Part shown: piece after piece, positions 24,301-35,919 of the stretch
How positions within the stretch are numbered: position 1 is the first letter of the stretch
Layout of the letters: every line of letters begins with the position of its first letter
Source of the DNA: Patiria miniata
Lineage: Eukaryota; Echinodermata; Asteroidea; Valvatida; Asterinidae
Direction: 5' to 3'
Assembly: GCF_015706575.1 (NCBI RefSeq)
Contig: NW_024037058.1
Coordinates: 7,441,806 to 7,505,805, forward strand
DNA length: 64,000 nt
Made by a program: the position numbers and the translations under genes
The notes under the pieces: generated by a model
The model's input: only the letters and a program-made list of their open reading frames with translations
Database searches by the model: none
Told to the model about the DNA's origin: nothing

Positions 24301-27300
24301 AAACAAAATTTGCTTTATTTCTACCTATGTTCTTTCAAAATCCCAAGAAACATGAACATTAGCTTTTGTGACTGTTCTTTTATTCCATTCTGTTGTTGCT
24401 AGTTTGTAGCCTACGCCGTGAGTGATTCTTGGCCTAGTGTTTTGACAATACCTGGGTTTTTATTTTTAAATTGTTACTTTTCTTACAGTCTTCACAATCA
24501 CCTGATAGAGCATCTGAATGCCGAGATAGTCCTGCACACCATCAATGACATCTCCATAGCGCTGGAGTGGCTCAAGTCTACTTTCCTGTACATCCGCATC
24601 ATGAAGAACCCCTCCCACTACGGCATCCCCACAGGTCTGAGCAAGGAACAGATGGAGAAAAAACTACAGGGTCAGTGATAGGATCAGTAACAATCCAATC
24701 GGTTACAAGTCAAGTTACAAGCCTGGTCACAAACAACGGAAGATAAATATTGACATAGAAATGTCTTCACACAGTTCATTTAAATACATGTGTATAGCTC
24801 ATGACTTTAACAGACTTAAGAATGAAGAACTAATGACTTTCTTACAATGCTGTGAAGGTGAGTTTGCCCATGTAAAGATTAAAATCTCCAGCAATATGAA
24901 ACTTTTTACTTGATTTTATATACTGTATGTCACCCAAACCTTCCAGCTAGATTCAAAAATGACAATTTACAAAGTGGTTCAGATGTCCGTGTTGCATGTC
25001 CATGCAATGAAGATTCCAATTTTCCATTACCTCCAGTCTAATATTTTGCTACATAATCCTACATTTATGAGTAATTTTATTGACCAGTAATAAATACATC
25101 ATTAAGTGTGGAAGAAATGTTCACATCACAATAATTGTTGTTCAGTGTTTTGCAGCATCAGCTAGGTGCTGTACTTTGCAGGCAAACATTTTTGGACTAT
25201 TGACCAGGAGTTCCATTTAAAAAAGGAATGTATTTTGTTTTATTCTCATGAAGATATGTGCATTAGAGACCTGAATCTGCTGTCTAACTTTGGACTGGTC
25301 AAGATGGACCCAGAGACTATGGATCTGAAACCACTAGGTAATGAAGAACATAATAGCCTTTTTAGAACCAATGAAAGTATAGAACAAATAATGAATAAGT
25401 ACTTAATAAGGGGTTAACGTTGACATTATCCTTTGGGCCGCGAAGTTTGTGAGCTGATTATGACTCCCTTGGTATCTTTCTTGGCGGACTTAATTTTGCT
25501 ATAAGCTTATTCAAGCTGTCCTCTGCAGGTTTTGAATCCGTTAAAAATTGTCTGTTCCCGTAACTAGAATGTTATTTGACTGGCTGGCAGTGGCTTTAGT
25601 AAAAGCAAGAATTGCTCAACAACAAAGTTTAGACAATTTGAACTTTTTATTTTCTTCAGAAACTGGTCGTCTGATGGCAAGGTACTGCATTGCCTTTGAC
25701 ACCATGAAGCAGTTTAGTGAAATATCAGGCACAGAGTCCACTGAGGATCTGGTAAGTGTGTCATTCAAAGTACCCTCAAGGACAGTGAAAGTATGACAAA
25801 AATATATCGATAGAAACAAGTAGAAGTAGGCCTAGAATTAATTTCTGGGAATTTATTTTGAATAATTGGTTTATTTAGAAACAGTTACTTCTCTTAAGAA
25901 GTTCTGAGATTGATCATTGTTTCATACAGATGTTTAATTTTTATCCCAAAATGCATTGAACCAATTGTAGTCCTAAACATTACTTCAGGAGAATTGAATT
26001 ACTTTTAGAGAGAATGCATGATTATTTTCTGAAAAAAATGTGGAAAATCCCTTTTTATAATGCATGGACATAGACCTGGTTCAAACTTTGCTTTTTAAGT
26101 GTTGTTTACAGAAGGGGAATAAAAAAAACAGGAGGAATCAGTTATGGTACGTAGGGGAACAGACATGGAGCCTGCTTATTGGTCTAAAAGTAATTTTTTT
26201 GTCTTTTTTTAGATGACCATGCTGTGTCAATGCAAGGAGTTCTCGGACATTCAGCTGAGAGTCAACGAGAGGAAGATCCTGAACACGCTCAACAAGGACA
26301 AGAACCGAGTCACCATCAGGTTTCCTATGAAGGGCAAAATCAAGACCACGGACATGAAAGTCAACTGGTATGTTATCCATTGGGATGTGTTTTACATTGA
26401 ATGCATTGTGCATTTATCCCCTGATGAAACTATAAAACCGTACAGTGTTGGGGTGGAAGTTGGTACAGGGAATACAAGGCATAAGTAAATGGCTTAGTTA
26501 AGAATTCAGGTTTTTAGATTTCAGGTTTTTTTTCCATACTATTATAAAGCCAGTAAAATACAAGGGAAACATACACAGGACTTGGTATAATAGCATGGGG
26601 AGGTCATGTAATATTAAGCAAGAACTCAATCTGCCCCTGTCAAAAGAATACAAAAAGTTATATTTTCAGTTAAGAAATTCATGATATTTCTTTTGAGAAA
26701 TGTGAACAGAAGTGGAAATATTTATTTTCAGAATATTGACAGAAAGCTTTGTGCAAAACTGTATGTAGGTGTATCTCTTCCAATCCTTTTCAGCTTGGTT
26801 CAATCAACCTTGGGATGCCTACCCATCCAGGACTTTGGTCTGGCTCAGGACTGTACTCGGATCTTTAGAGCAGGACAGAGACTCACAAGATGTAAGTTCA
26901 AAAGTGAAAAAATTAGTTGTGTGTACTTCAGACCATATGCATGAGAACCATTGTACATGCGCTGTGTGTTCTGCACACAAGTGGCATCAAGTGTTCATGC
27001 ACAGAGTCCTTCCTTCAATATCGGTCCTCTTTTTCATTTTCACTGTGGAGGGGGTACTTTCTTCTACACGTAAGTAATGTTGCATGACTATTTGCCCCTA
27101 TAGGTTTGCTGGAGTACCTGATGCAGCGAAACAACTTCCAGGTTCTCCTGCACGCGACCGTCATTGCCAAGTGCTTCCAGGCACGACTGTGGGAGAACTC
27201 CAAGAATGTGGTGCGGCAGATCGACAAGATAGGCCCGGCACTGGGCACGGCCTTGGTCAACGCCGGCATCGTCAATTTCCAGAAACTGGAGAGCACGAAC

Positions 27301-30300
27301 CCAAGGGAACTTGAACTGGTAAGTCTATGATCACATTGTGTATCAGAGTTCACAAGATTATAACTTTGAATAAAGATATTGGCAGAAGCAGGATTTTGTC
27401 ACAAAACAGGTAAGTAGCAAAGCTGGTTGAGCTTTGGGTTGCACAAAAGTTATCAGGTGGGGAGAGGCATATAGTAATAAAAGGGTTATGCAATTATATA
27501 TAATGTATTGTCACCAAAAAAAGCAATATTTTTTTAAAAGCCAATTTGTTTTCTCTCAATTTGTAATGCCTGCTTATACAATTTCAAGAACCAAAAACTT
27601 CCTGTATTTTGTTGCTAGATCTTGAACAGGCATCCTCCCTTCGGTAACCAGATCCTAGATGCTGTTACTCACCTTCCAAAGTATGATGTCTCTATTGAAC
27701 AGGCAAGTATTGTTTCTTGAAGGTACTTACAGATCCAAAACGTATCTGGAGTGACTCAGGTCGACCAATATAGATGTTTGGTTTCAGACAGGGTGAATTT
27801 TATATGTCAATTCTCCATTATTAAACCTAACCCTGGAGTTGCTTCATCTTTCATAGGTCAGTCTTCCAACGTAGTTCCTATTTGTTTCATATGTCCAACT
27901 TTGAACATACTTATGATTTAAATCTTTAGAATTTTTGGTTTGACAGGAATCTAGAACATCTAAAACCGGTGTACCCATATTGGGGTTTTTTCTTCCACAG
28001 GCCCCAAGGTACAACGCCCATTCAGCCGAGATCACTGTGACTATCACTCTGATAAACCAAGAGAAGCTGTCAGAGAAACAGACGGCCAAGCGTAATCACT
28101 GCTGCCTGCTGCTGATCGGGGACGCTGATAACGGCATCGTCTACAAACAGAGAATCACGTAAAATATGGGTTCAAATTTAAATGCCCTAAACTTAGTGAC
28201 TACAGTACTTAGTTCTGTTTTGGATTCACACTCGTTATGTTATCCAACCCCAGCAAACTGGAAGGTGTCTGCACTGGTCATGGCTTCATATCCCATCCAT
28301 TTAAGCTTGGCAATTTTTGGCCCACAGACTCTAAGATAGCACTGAGAAATATAATACTTACAACTTCACCAGTCAACTAACGTCAGTTACAAGGGTAGGT
28401 TGTTTGTATACCAGGCACACTATTGTGCATAGTGTGGAAGTAAAGAAACTCACTGAACTCGAGAGAAGTGCTAAGTCTCAAGCTTTTAATATAGATATAT
28501 AGAGAATTCAAAATCCTCCGTAAGCTGCTGTAGTTAGAAATAAAGCAGGGGAAATTTCCACCCACGTCCTTTAAAAGTCGTAAGGGGCTGAGCTGTAAAT
28601 TTTGTTTTAATACAACACACTGTACTAGGATTAGCATTCAGAATAATGATGGAATTCTGTCTGGTTGCATGTGCAGAGATATGCAGCTCCTGAGAGGAGG
28701 GCCCTGGTGCAAGCGGATTGAGGTCAGGAGAGCAAATAAAGCAGAGGAACTCAGCGTGAATCTCGTCAGTCAAGACTATGGTAACATCTCCAAAAAAACC
28801 CCAACAAACTGGGTAATATTCCTGTAATTTATGCCACTACAAATTCCTTGACTATGGCTTGCAATAGATAAATGTGCCTATGGAAGCAGTGAAAGCCACT
28901 TTTCCAAAATTATACGATAAGGAAAAATAAACTTTGGTAATGACATTCATCTAGTCAATCCTTGATTGACTGTTCAGTGCATAATTCCTTGATATTTAAC
29001 TTTACATTGATTGACCAACAGTTGGTCTGGACGTGCAGAACACCTATACTCCATTCTACTCGGGACCCAAACACCTACGAACAGCTGCCCAAGAGAGTTC
29101 CAGCAGCCAGCCCAAAAAGCAACCAGCAAAGAACACCAAGCTTATTCTGAAAAGACGACAGTCTACACCGATGAACTCATCACACACTGATCAGTGGCTA
29201 GGAAGTGACAATGGTAAGTTGCTCGGTATATAATTTGACTCTTTGTTAGAATCAAGGTCAATAATAGAACTTAATTGCTCCTATTTTCCTATTAATTTTA
29301 GGCAAAACAGCACCCCTCTGTAGTTCACGCACGGCATCAATACACTTTTTGTTATTACCTCATTGATTCAAAAGATCCAAAGACAGACGAGGAAGACCTG
29401 TTTGAGTTTGGCAACCGCAAGCCCTGCAGCCACCGGTGCTCCGACAAAGACACCTGCGCTCACGAGTGCTGCAAGTTTGGCGTCCTGATTCGACATCGGC
29501 CACAACTGCTGGAAACGCCGAGACGTGATAGGTCAGCAGGTCAAAGGCAATCAGGTCAAAGTTCAGCGGCAGCCTCGACGACGCCCTCTACAGCAGGCCA
29601 GATGCCGAGGCTGTCTCGGCTGGAACGGTACTTCAGTGAGCTGCATGCTAAGGCGGATGAGCTGGAAACACCGACTGTGAAACGAATCAAAGTGAGAAAA
29701 TGCTGTTTCACACATTGACAAATGATCCAATACTCGGATCAGCAGCTAGTTCTAAAAGAATTCTTTTTTAAAAACAATGACAATATTGCCTCAGGATACA
29801 CATTTAACATATATGAACAATGTTGTTTAAGATGTTTTACAAATCTACCCACACAGGTTGCACAAGGCAGCAACAACACATGCAACGTGGACCTGGACAA
29901 ATTTGCCTTCACACCCAAATCCAAACCTTCGGTCCCCGCCACCCTGTCTTCATCCGCAGCTACCCCAAGCCTGACCCCCAAGCTTAATCCCCACATACCC
30001 GCCACCCCAACAGCAGCCAAAGGTTGGGAGATGCTGGACATGTACCAGCAGGCCCAATGTCAAGAGATGAGTGAGGAACAGCAGATGGAGGAATTTGAAG
30101 GTTATAGTTACTCTGTAGTAGACTTTGATACTCTGTGCGAGAATCACATAGAGTTGGTTTCAATCTCAGGATAGCAATGGTGTTTCCACTATTTTGTTTT
30201 TTAAAGAATACAGGATTCATACTATTATGGAAATGCCACTCAATCCAAAAAAAGATCAGTGCCTCTGAGACTTTTTGCATAGCAAGACATTTGCATCAAA

Positions 30301-33300
30301 AGTGAATGTCAAATCATTAGATTAGCACTCATTGTCGCACTTGTCACCGTGAAATAGTTTGGTTGAAAAAATCTAGTACATTTTTGTTATTTTCATTTAA
30401 CACCAAATTATCTTTTTTTCAAATCATGAACAACATACTGAAATTATTCATTCCAATTTCAGACCAAAGTCTCAACCAAGCTACATCAGTCTGGACTGAC
30501 GATCCATGGATCAACAACTTGGACAATTTTGACATGTCCTGGTCAGACTCGGACAAAGAGGAGATGGTGTTGGATAGATACGTGCAGGGAGGTGATGAAG
30601 GTAAGAAGAATTTATTCTGTTATCATTAAACAAGGAAGGCTGTAAGCCATACCCCAGTACAACTCTAGTGGACTTTTGTAGCTTTGAAACTTGGTGGAAT
30701 ACAGGAACCTTCCTTTTGTGTAACAAGTAACTTTCTTCTCAACTGCCTTTGTCAACTATTCACACAAATGGGGAACCGCCAAAATTGGGCTGGATGGCTA
30801 GTCGGTAGAGCACCGGTAAGGTACGTATTCGGAGGTCAGGTTCAATTTCTCTGCTCAACCTTTTCAACTGTCAACTTTTGTCATCAAAAGACTGTTTTTC
30901 AAAACTAATTTTGATAAAATATTTTCTACATCTTTGAAAAATTTGAATGAGTGGAGAAAAAAAGTTTTTTTTCATTTCAGATTTTCAGAATGACTTGGGG
31001 CTGCTGTCAGACCACAGTCCGCCTTTACCAGATCTTTACAGAGCAGAACCAGCAATCCAGAATCTACAGCAACAGTATAACCATCCAGAACAGCAACAAC
31101 ATTCAAGTTTCTACAATCCTGCAATCAACAAGAACCAACAACAACATCAAAAGTTGGGACAACAGCCACGAGCCGATATCTCCCAACCAGCTACAGGCCA
31201 GAATCAACAACATCTTGATCCAGGGCAGCAGCAACGACTTTCAAGTTTATACAGACCTGCGACAAGCCAGAACCAACAGCTGCTTGAAGATACGGCACAG
31301 CATCACAATCCAAAACAAAATCTGAATCTTGAAAAGCAACAGCTTCCAAGTTTCTACCAGCCACCGACGAGCCAGTACCAACATCAGCAACCTGATGTAG
31401 AACAGCAGCGAATGAAGAGTATCTACAAACAAGCAGCAAACAAGCAAAATGATCAAGAACAGCAACAACTCACCAGTTTGTACAGACCTGCAACAAGCCA
31501 TTACCAACAGCGTCAACACCCAGGAAAGCAGCTACAACCTCCAAGTATCTACAAATCAGTTTCAACAAACCACTACCAGGCTCAGCAGTCACGACCTCAG
31601 CCATCCAGCACACCAGTTCCAAGACGCAGAGGACAGGTCTTTGCTTGGAAGTCCCCTACAAGCCGACCACAAACTGGGTATGCACCAGTCATAATTCCCT
31701 TTTTTTTGGGGGGGGGGGGGGGACATTTGCCCTGTTTAATATGCATATGCTAACAATGGCCTGATTATTGTTGATCACCTTATTAAATGTGCATAATTTT
31801 ATTATTCGGTCATTCTTTGGTCAATTGCAGATGTAGTTTGCTGTGCTGTTTTGCAATAAAACTATTTTTAGTTCTAATTTTTGTAATTACTAAACCTTTC
31901 ATTATTTAAAATTATACTATTGTTGTCCATTACATGTATAACAAAATTAGTTTCATAATTCACTGTTTGATTCTGAGTAAGTGCTTGAATGTTGTGGTTT
32001 GAATTATTCTTGAGCCATAAATAAGCAGAGTTTTGGGAAGTTGGCAAGATTTATCAAACCCATTAGTTACTATACTGCCACAAAGTGCCCTTGATAAATA
32101 CCGCCCTAAACTGCCATGGCACTGTATGGTTTCGTGAAGTCATCAGGAATACAACGTAATACAAATTCTTTTTACCTCAAGGCGATTTTCATCCAATGCA
32201 AAGTACAATGCCGGTAACTTTGTGTCAGCCAAGACAGCTCTGGCCTCCATGGAACCCTCCACCTCAGCACAGCTGCCATCAACTACTAAACCAAGAAGCA
32301 ATGTTGTCTCAGCGACACAAGACAAAGAGATGAAAAATGCCTACAAGACAAAAGACACACCAAGTATTGAGCCACAATCGCCATCAGGTTAGTGATGAAA
32401 GAGTTGCTTTCTTTTCAGCTATAAAATGAAGTTTAGTATTGACTGACCTGAATTATGCACTTTTGGAAAGTGGAGGGCCTGATATTTTAATCCTAATAAA
32501 ATCTTTCTCAGGGCAAATCATTATGGAAGCAATAATTAGCAGGAAACGGACAAGCTGGAAACTCGTAATCAATACATAACTTTAAACAAAAAAATGAATT
32601 AAAATTAAGTTTTAGATTTAAAGACTAAAGTACATTGCGCAAAAAATCGCTAATCTGCAACCTACAGTAGTATTATGTAGTCAAGTCCATATCACAAGTC
32701 CCTGCAAGTCAAATCACAGGCTATTCAAATAACCTTTGAAAAGGTATTCCTTTGTTACTGCTCATTCAAGGTTTCTTGTGACTGGAATTGTGATTGACTT
32801 GTGATCTACTTGTGATGGACCCGACAACATCCCTGGTAGCATATATTCTGAATTGCATTCAAGTTTATCACAAGTTCATCACAAGGCAGATCACAAGTCA
32901 AATCACAAGTTAGTTGCAAGTTGTATCACAAAACAGGCCACAAGTATCAGGGGATGAACCATGAAAAAACTACCACCATCAAAGTTATTTTGTTCCGCGA
33001 CAAAATGACTTGACAACCACTCCAAGCATGTTTAAAAAAAAAAAAATGAAGCATGATTCCTTACCTTACAGAATCAAGAGAAGAAAATGTGACAGTCTCC
33101 AGCTCTGATTCACCCATCATTGTCCTATCCGATGAAGAAACAACCTTAGACATCAGCAACAACAGTCATCCCTACATCATGAACTCCAGCTCCGACGAGG
33201 AGTTTCTGCTAAGCTGCCTGGAGGTGGAATCACAAGAGGCAAACAAGGTGCAGAATGAGCCTCGGTCAGTAAAGTCACCTTCGGCTGAAAAGTCCAAGGA

Positions 33301-34702
33301 ATCCCCACTTCAGATCCCAAGATCATCTCCTAGTGAATGTCTTTTCTCTCAGATAAGCTCACTATGTGGATCCATGTCAGTTAATAAATCTGCAAAACAG
33401 AAGTCCTTTGCTTCTAGTCACTCCAACAAGTCATCTCTTCCAGAACCAAGACCATCTCTCAATATGAGCATACAGATCTTGCCAGAAAGCTGCAACAAGG
33501 CGCCAGAGTGGTCTACAGGGCAGTTGGTGTGTCACATGTCACCCCTTCCCCCTGATGATCAACAAGCTACTAAGCCCATCCAGAGCCCATCACTTGGGGT
33601 AGGTCTCCAAATACCGTCCAGCAGCAATGTGAACAAATCCATGGGCAAGCCACAGTCTACCGACACCTCCGCTAAGGAATCTTCACAACTTACCCAGAGT
33701 CTTCACTTGTCAGTTAAAAGCAGTACTCCCAAATCATTGAGCCATAAATCATCTACCTTCACCTCCAACCAAGAGTCTTCTCAGCTTTTCCAGAGCCCGC
33801 CTAATGGTGCAAAGCACAGCTCTCAAGCAAGCAACACATCAACCAAATCTCCAAACCAAGAGTCATCAAACAACAAGGTATCTGCTTGTCATCAAGAGAT
33901 GATACATCTCACTCCACAGCCTTCTGTTGGCGTTAGTCTTAGCTCCCCACCGAGCTCGTCAAGTGGTAGTAGAAGCTCGCTATGGGGAAGGAAGCTCTGC
34001 AGTCCACTCCTGAGGAGACAGAAGACAAGGGATTTCTTCACTGCCAATCCTGACAAGTGCGTGTTTAAATATCTAGCATGAATTGGGTTGGACCTGCAAA
34101 CACAGGAACTTTGTACCGACACTCTACCAAAAGAGGTACCCGACCCTATGTTTGCGACCTTCCATTTGACTACGTCTTCATTCGTGGGGTACAAGTCAGA
34201 GGCCTCTTGATAACAGACATTGGCAAACTGGGAGAGCGCCAGTACAGGGCCGGATAGCTCAGTTGGTAGAGCACTAGTGCAGTCTTCCAGTGATCGCAGG
34301 TTCAAATCCATTTCCAGTCATTTCTTTGTTCAACATTACATTGATCAAGAGTGAATGCAGCTATTTTGTTGTTGCAATTTATCTGATGATTTTTAAATAC
34401 TACGCAGTGCAGAATTGAAATAAAAGTTTGACATTGGTTCAACGAATCCCTATCATCGAAGATACATGTATATAAGTAAAAACAGTCAAATTTTTTACAA
34501 CGAATTTGTTAATAAGAGCAAAAAATATAAAGCAATGGAGCCGTCGAAAGTATATTTTCAGTTAATAAAAGGAGATAGTCACTAACCAATTATTGCCTGA
34601 TCTTGTGACACTATAAAACTGAATGGTCTTTCTTGCAGATCCCCGAAGGGTGCAGATGACGCCAAATCTATATACGACAAGCTTTTTGAAGGAATATTCT
34701 AA
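15361..34702 (+). CDS. HFM1: HFM1/Mer3 meiotic crossover helicase (complete, 33 coding exons)
   Basis: Ski2-like 3'-5' helicase of the ZMM crossover pathway. Exons: 15361-15398, 15981-16138, 16698-16938, 17422-17588, 18092-18154, 18437-18504, 18928-19060, 19375-19526, 20951-21031, 21371-21550, 21815-21861, 22099-22252, 22753-22885, 23364-23465, 23776-23969, 24178-24224, 24489-24670, 25254-25337, 25660-25751, 26213-26367, 26794-26891, 27104-27318, 27619-27702, 28001-28158, 28677-28780, 29022-29213, 29375-29691, 29857-30100, 30463-30600, 30981-31677, 32182-32387, 33072-34056, 34639-34702 (5973 nt, 1990 aa; human about 1435). Motifs: A-P-T-G-S-G-K-T (about 257-264), D-E-V-H (366-369), V-S-A-T-I-P, Q-M-I-G-R-A-G-R (about 612-619), a Sec63 region, a Cys cluster C-x3-C-x5-C-x3-C-C (exon 29375) and the conserved end L-F-E-G-I-F. 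Least certain is the acceptor at 29375. The extra length is in a serine/SQ-rich N terminus and a Q- and S-rich C terminus. Confidence 0.96.
15707..15747. repeat. Perfect 18-bp hairpin in HFM1 intron 1
   Basis: Arms catggaggtagaattaga and its exact complement are separated by attag (5 nt). It could fold as a compact stem-loop in the pre-mRNA. No mature microRNA can be claimed from sequence alone. Confidence 0.9.
18155..18436 (+). other. U12-type (minor spliceosome) GT-AG intron in HFM1
   Basis: The donor is gtatcctttcc, matching the U12 consensus. The acceptor aaaaag lacks a pyrimidine tract, and a branch-like atccgtaaa lies about 15 nt upstream. With this acceptor the protein reads V-T-E-I-P-K-Q-Y-R-S-V-F, aligning with human V-T-E-I-P-A-K-F-R-S-I-F. 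The obvious U2-like AG at 18449 breaks the frame. Confidence 0.8.
19993..20340. repeat. Three-copy 116-bp tandem repeat in an HFM1 intron
   Basis: Units starting near 19993, 20109 and 20225 share ggaataatccattatttgtg, tataagtaaatggaacagtc and gtttgaagtgacctat, at high identity. Confidence 0.9.
22500..22665. repeat. Short 11-bp-unit array with both orientations
   Basis: Aatcacaagtcaagt-type and acttgagattgactcatgattgact-type segments form a partly inverted array in an HFM1 intron. Confidence 0.6.
27703..28000 (+). other. GC-AG intron in HFM1
   Basis: The exon ends gaacag and the intron starts gcaagt, a standard GC-type donor with otherwise perfect U1 pairing. The acceptor is ttccacag. Frame and similarity (K-Y-D-V-S-I-E-Q then A-P-R-Y) support it. 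Confidence 0.85.
30765..30870 (+). repeat. tRNA-derived SINE (family A), copy 2, degraded
   Basis: Aatggggaaccgccaa leader, gggctggatggctagtcggtagagc body and tctctgctcaacc tail, in an HFM1 intron. Confidence 0.65.
32690..32950. repeat. 11-bp-unit array, both orientations, HFM1 intron
   Basis: Cacaagtccctgcaagtcaaatcacagg and later gtgattgacttgtgatc, then cacaagttcatcacaag, so the two orientations meet within the array. Confidence 0.7.
34200..34345 (+). repeat. tRNA-derived SINE (family A), copy 3
   Basis: Ggccggatagctcagttggtagagcac (A box), gatcgcaggttcaaatcc (B box) and atttctttgttcaac tail, in the last HFM1 intron. The B box is close to a functional tRNA sequence. Confidence 0.75.
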
Positions 34703-35919
34703 CAAGATGCAAATTAAGGTAAGGAAAAATGATAGGCTTCGAGGAGACTCCAAAGTGCATTCTACATATTTACAACTTTGCTTTATTTACATCATGACTG
34801 GTACACAAGGGACAAATAAAATAATTACATGTGATATTTTTGAATCGCAAATTAAACTCGATGGCATGTCTTCATTGTTGAAGTAAATTTGTAGCAAGGA
34901 ATGTGCTGACAAAAAATAACCTTGGAGCTAACTAGTAAAATATAATAGCTTCTGTTTATGTTCCAGTAATTATTTTAAAATTAAAATACAAACGAAGATA
35001 TTTAAGATATGGAAAATTCTCAAATATTTTGAAATCTGAAATATACATTGAAGAGTAATATATTGAAGTAACTTATGCAAAATGGAACCAAAAGTATTTA
35101 TTAGCGTTCAGGTTGTGTTGAGGTTGTATGAATGTATATATAATGGAGTTATTCTTTTACTATTTCATTGTTCCAAGGTTCGTCTTTTTTCTTGTTTCTA
35201 TTTAGTAATATACACATATATTATATGAATCATATTTAACAGCGCTTGAGTAGATAATATGAAAAACTACAGAATTTCCACACTTACATTTTAAAACAAA
35301 TAAATAATGGGGTTTATATTGGCCACAATGTGACCCATGTTTAGGAAAATGTGTTGAGGTTTTAGACTGATTGCCATTTGTAGAACTTTCTAATTTTCTG
35401 TTGGAGCAAATCACTTAAACACACAATATTTGTACCAAGTGCAGATTTTAAAATACTTGAAAGGCATAAGAAAAAGGGGTTTGTTTTTTTGCTTCAGATG
35501 GTGAAGATCAAAATAAAATCATTTTCATCAACGTTCTGAAGCCTCACATTTTAAATAAACATCTCTAAAGAGCACTTTCCTATTTACACTTTGTACAAAA
35601 TGTCAAATAATTTCTCTCGGTTTAAACATGACAAATGGACTAGGTCCTAAAATAATTATTTTTGAGGTAAGTATTTGCGTTCTTGCACATCCACTTTTAA
35701 GAAAAATCCACATGAATCCTCAAAAAAATTACCATCATATGTTTCAAATTCTAGAAATTTCTACATGGAATTTCAAATTAAAAGGTTTACGAGGTTTGCT
35801 GATTGTGTGCACCATTCAAAACACTTCCACTAACTTAGGGTATCAAAGCCTTCCATTGAGAATATTTTGGTATGAACAGGCGATTTTATTTTAGAGGGTA
35901 GACTCCCTAGATCCTCAAA
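34703..35919. other. Convergent HFM1/CDC45 3' region
   Basis: AT-rich, no gene recognised. AATAAA near 34818 fits the HFM1 3' end. TTTATT at 35885-35890 gives AATAAA on the minus strand about 30 nt past the CDC45 stop, a good CDC45 poly(A) signal. Confidence 0.55.

Noticed and set aside
29288-29374. Acceptor at attttag (29302) for the HFM1 Cys-cluster exon
   Set aside because: With the upstream phase it leads to a stop before the conserved Cys cluster; the acceptor caaaag at 29374 keeps frame.
34010-34056. R-Q-K-T-R-D-F-F in HFM1 as a PCNA-binding PIP box
   Set aside because: The position that should be hydrophobic is Arg and the aromatic pair is one residue early, so it does not fit Q-x-x-h-x-x-a-a.
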